From the NCBI GenBank assembly GCA_948468495.1, contig CAOKJI010000109.1:1-6585 (forward strand): a DNA stretch of 6,585 nt, written 5' to 3'. Source of the stretch: an uncultured Dorea sp. GTDB lineage: Bacteria; Bacillota_A; Clostridia; Lachnospirales; Lachnospiraceae. This document shows positions 5,978 to 6,585 of the stretch, one piece after another (the stretch's first letter is position 1; each line of letters opens with the position of its first letter). A program made the translations under genes and the position numbers. Under the pieces are notes generated by a model. It was not told the DNA's origin, made no database searches, and was given only the letters and a program-made list of their open reading frames with translations.

Positions 5978-6585
5978 ATGTACCGGGCTGCGATAGAAAA
6001 ACTTTACAGATGGAAAAAAAGTACACGCCGCAAACCAATGGTAATTGAAGGCGCAAGACAGGTAGGAAAGACCTGGCTGATGAAAGAATTTGGCAAGCAG
6101 GCTTATTCCGATACCGTTTATATCAATTTCGACTCCAATTCTGCAATGGCAGAACTATTTGCTTCTGATTTGAATACCGAACGCCTGATTCTGGGGATTG
6201 AACTGTATGTCGGAAGGAAAATTGATGCGGACAATACGCTGCTGATATTTGACGAAGTGCAGGAAGTGCCAAGGGCGCTTTCATCGCTCAAGTATTTCTA
6301 CGAAAACGCGCCGCAGTATCATATTATCTGCGCTGGTTCTTTGCTGGGCATTGCCCTGCATGGCGGCACATCTTTTCCCGTAGGGAAGGTGGATTTTTTA
6401 AGCCTGCACCCGTTGTCATTCAAAGAGTTTTTAAGAGCGGTTGTGGGTGAGCCTTTCACTGAACTTATTGACAGACAGGATTATCCGATGATTACTTCTT
6501 TTAAGCAAACCTATATTGACGCGCTCAAGCAGTATTACTTTGTCGGCGGTATGCCTGAGGCAGTGCAGAGTTTTGCGGAAGAAAA
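5978..6585 (+). CDS. AAA-superfamily ATPase of the DUF4143-type family (partial, C-terminus off the right edge)
   Basis: The first 202 codons are present without a stop. A P-loop (GARQVGKT, residues 25-32) follows a basic helix. Walker B is LLIFDEVQEVP (88-98, D92/E93), and AGSLLGIA (119-126) is in the sensor-1 position. LHPLSFKEFL (143-152) and YYFVGGMPEAV (186-196) are hallmark stretches of the COG1373-type predicted ATPases that carry a C-terminal DUF4143 domain; that domain would start at or beyond the edge. These proteins are about 400 residues long or more, so roughly half is missing. No biochemical role is established for most members, and restriction-like or toxin-like roles have been speculated. 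It is transcribed divergently from the EEP gene with its own promoter and is probably independent of the signalling genes. The family call is good; the function is unknown. Confidence 0.9.
   Translation, partial: MYRAAIEKLYRWKKSTRRKPMVIEGARQVGKTWLMKEFGKQAYSDTVYINFDSNSAMAELFASDLNTERLILGIELYVGRKIDADNTLLIFDEVQEVPRALSSLKYFYENAPQYHIICAGSLLGIALHGGTSFPVGKVDFLSLHPLSFKEFLRAVVGEPFTELIDRQDYPMITSFKQTYIDALKQYYFVGGMPEAVQSFAEE

Overview
The window looks like a chromosomal stretch from a Gram-positive anaerobe of class Clostridia, probably Lachnospiraceae. This is an inference from protein style (Cache hybrid kinase, REC-HD-GYP-PAS-GGDEF regulator with a 'DYISRPF' REC end, DUF4143-type ATPase), strong GGAGG-like ribosome binding sites, consensus vegetative promoters and moderate GC. 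I cannot name a species.

Layout. Three genes lie on the minus strand, read right to left: a membrane-anchored endonuclease/exonuclease/phosphatase (EEP) family protein (about 4518-5651), a large hybrid sensor histidine kinase (1817-4366) and a cyclic-di-GMP response regulator (1-1791, cut by the left edge just before its GGDEF motif). A 302-326 base divergent intergenic region separates them from a plus-strand AAA/DUF4143-type ATPase (5978 to the right edge, C-terminus missing). The kinase and regulator are 25 bases apart with the regulator's Shine-Dalgarno in the gap, so they are almost certainly one transcript. The kinase has its own near-consensus promoter (TTGATT-17-TATAAT) in the 151-base gap after the EEP gene. 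The EEP gene and the ATPase gene each have a TTGTAA-17-TATAAT/TATACT promoter.

How the genes may work together. The kinase has an N-terminal extracytoplasmic sensor region between two membrane segments, then HisKA, HATPase and two REC domains. It probably senses a small extracellular ligand and phosphorylates the adjacent regulator. The regulator carries both a c-di-GMP phosphodiesterase (HD-GYP) with its visible metal ligands intact and a diguanylate cyclase (GGDEF) with a visible RxxD inhibitory site, so the output is most likely a change in c-di-GMP. The EEP protein has an N-terminal anchor with positive residues before it, placing its catalytic domain outside the membrane; any functional link to the signalling pair is inference from adjacency.

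Less routine features: a perfect-armed inverted repeat at the predicted transcription start of the kinase operon, a possible 13-codon leader ORF whose stop overlaps the upstream EEP start (TAATG), an inverted repeat over the -35 box of the ATPase promoter, and REC-domain substitutions in the kinase and regulator. No tRNA, rRNA, CRISPR array, insertion sequence or prophage feature was seen.
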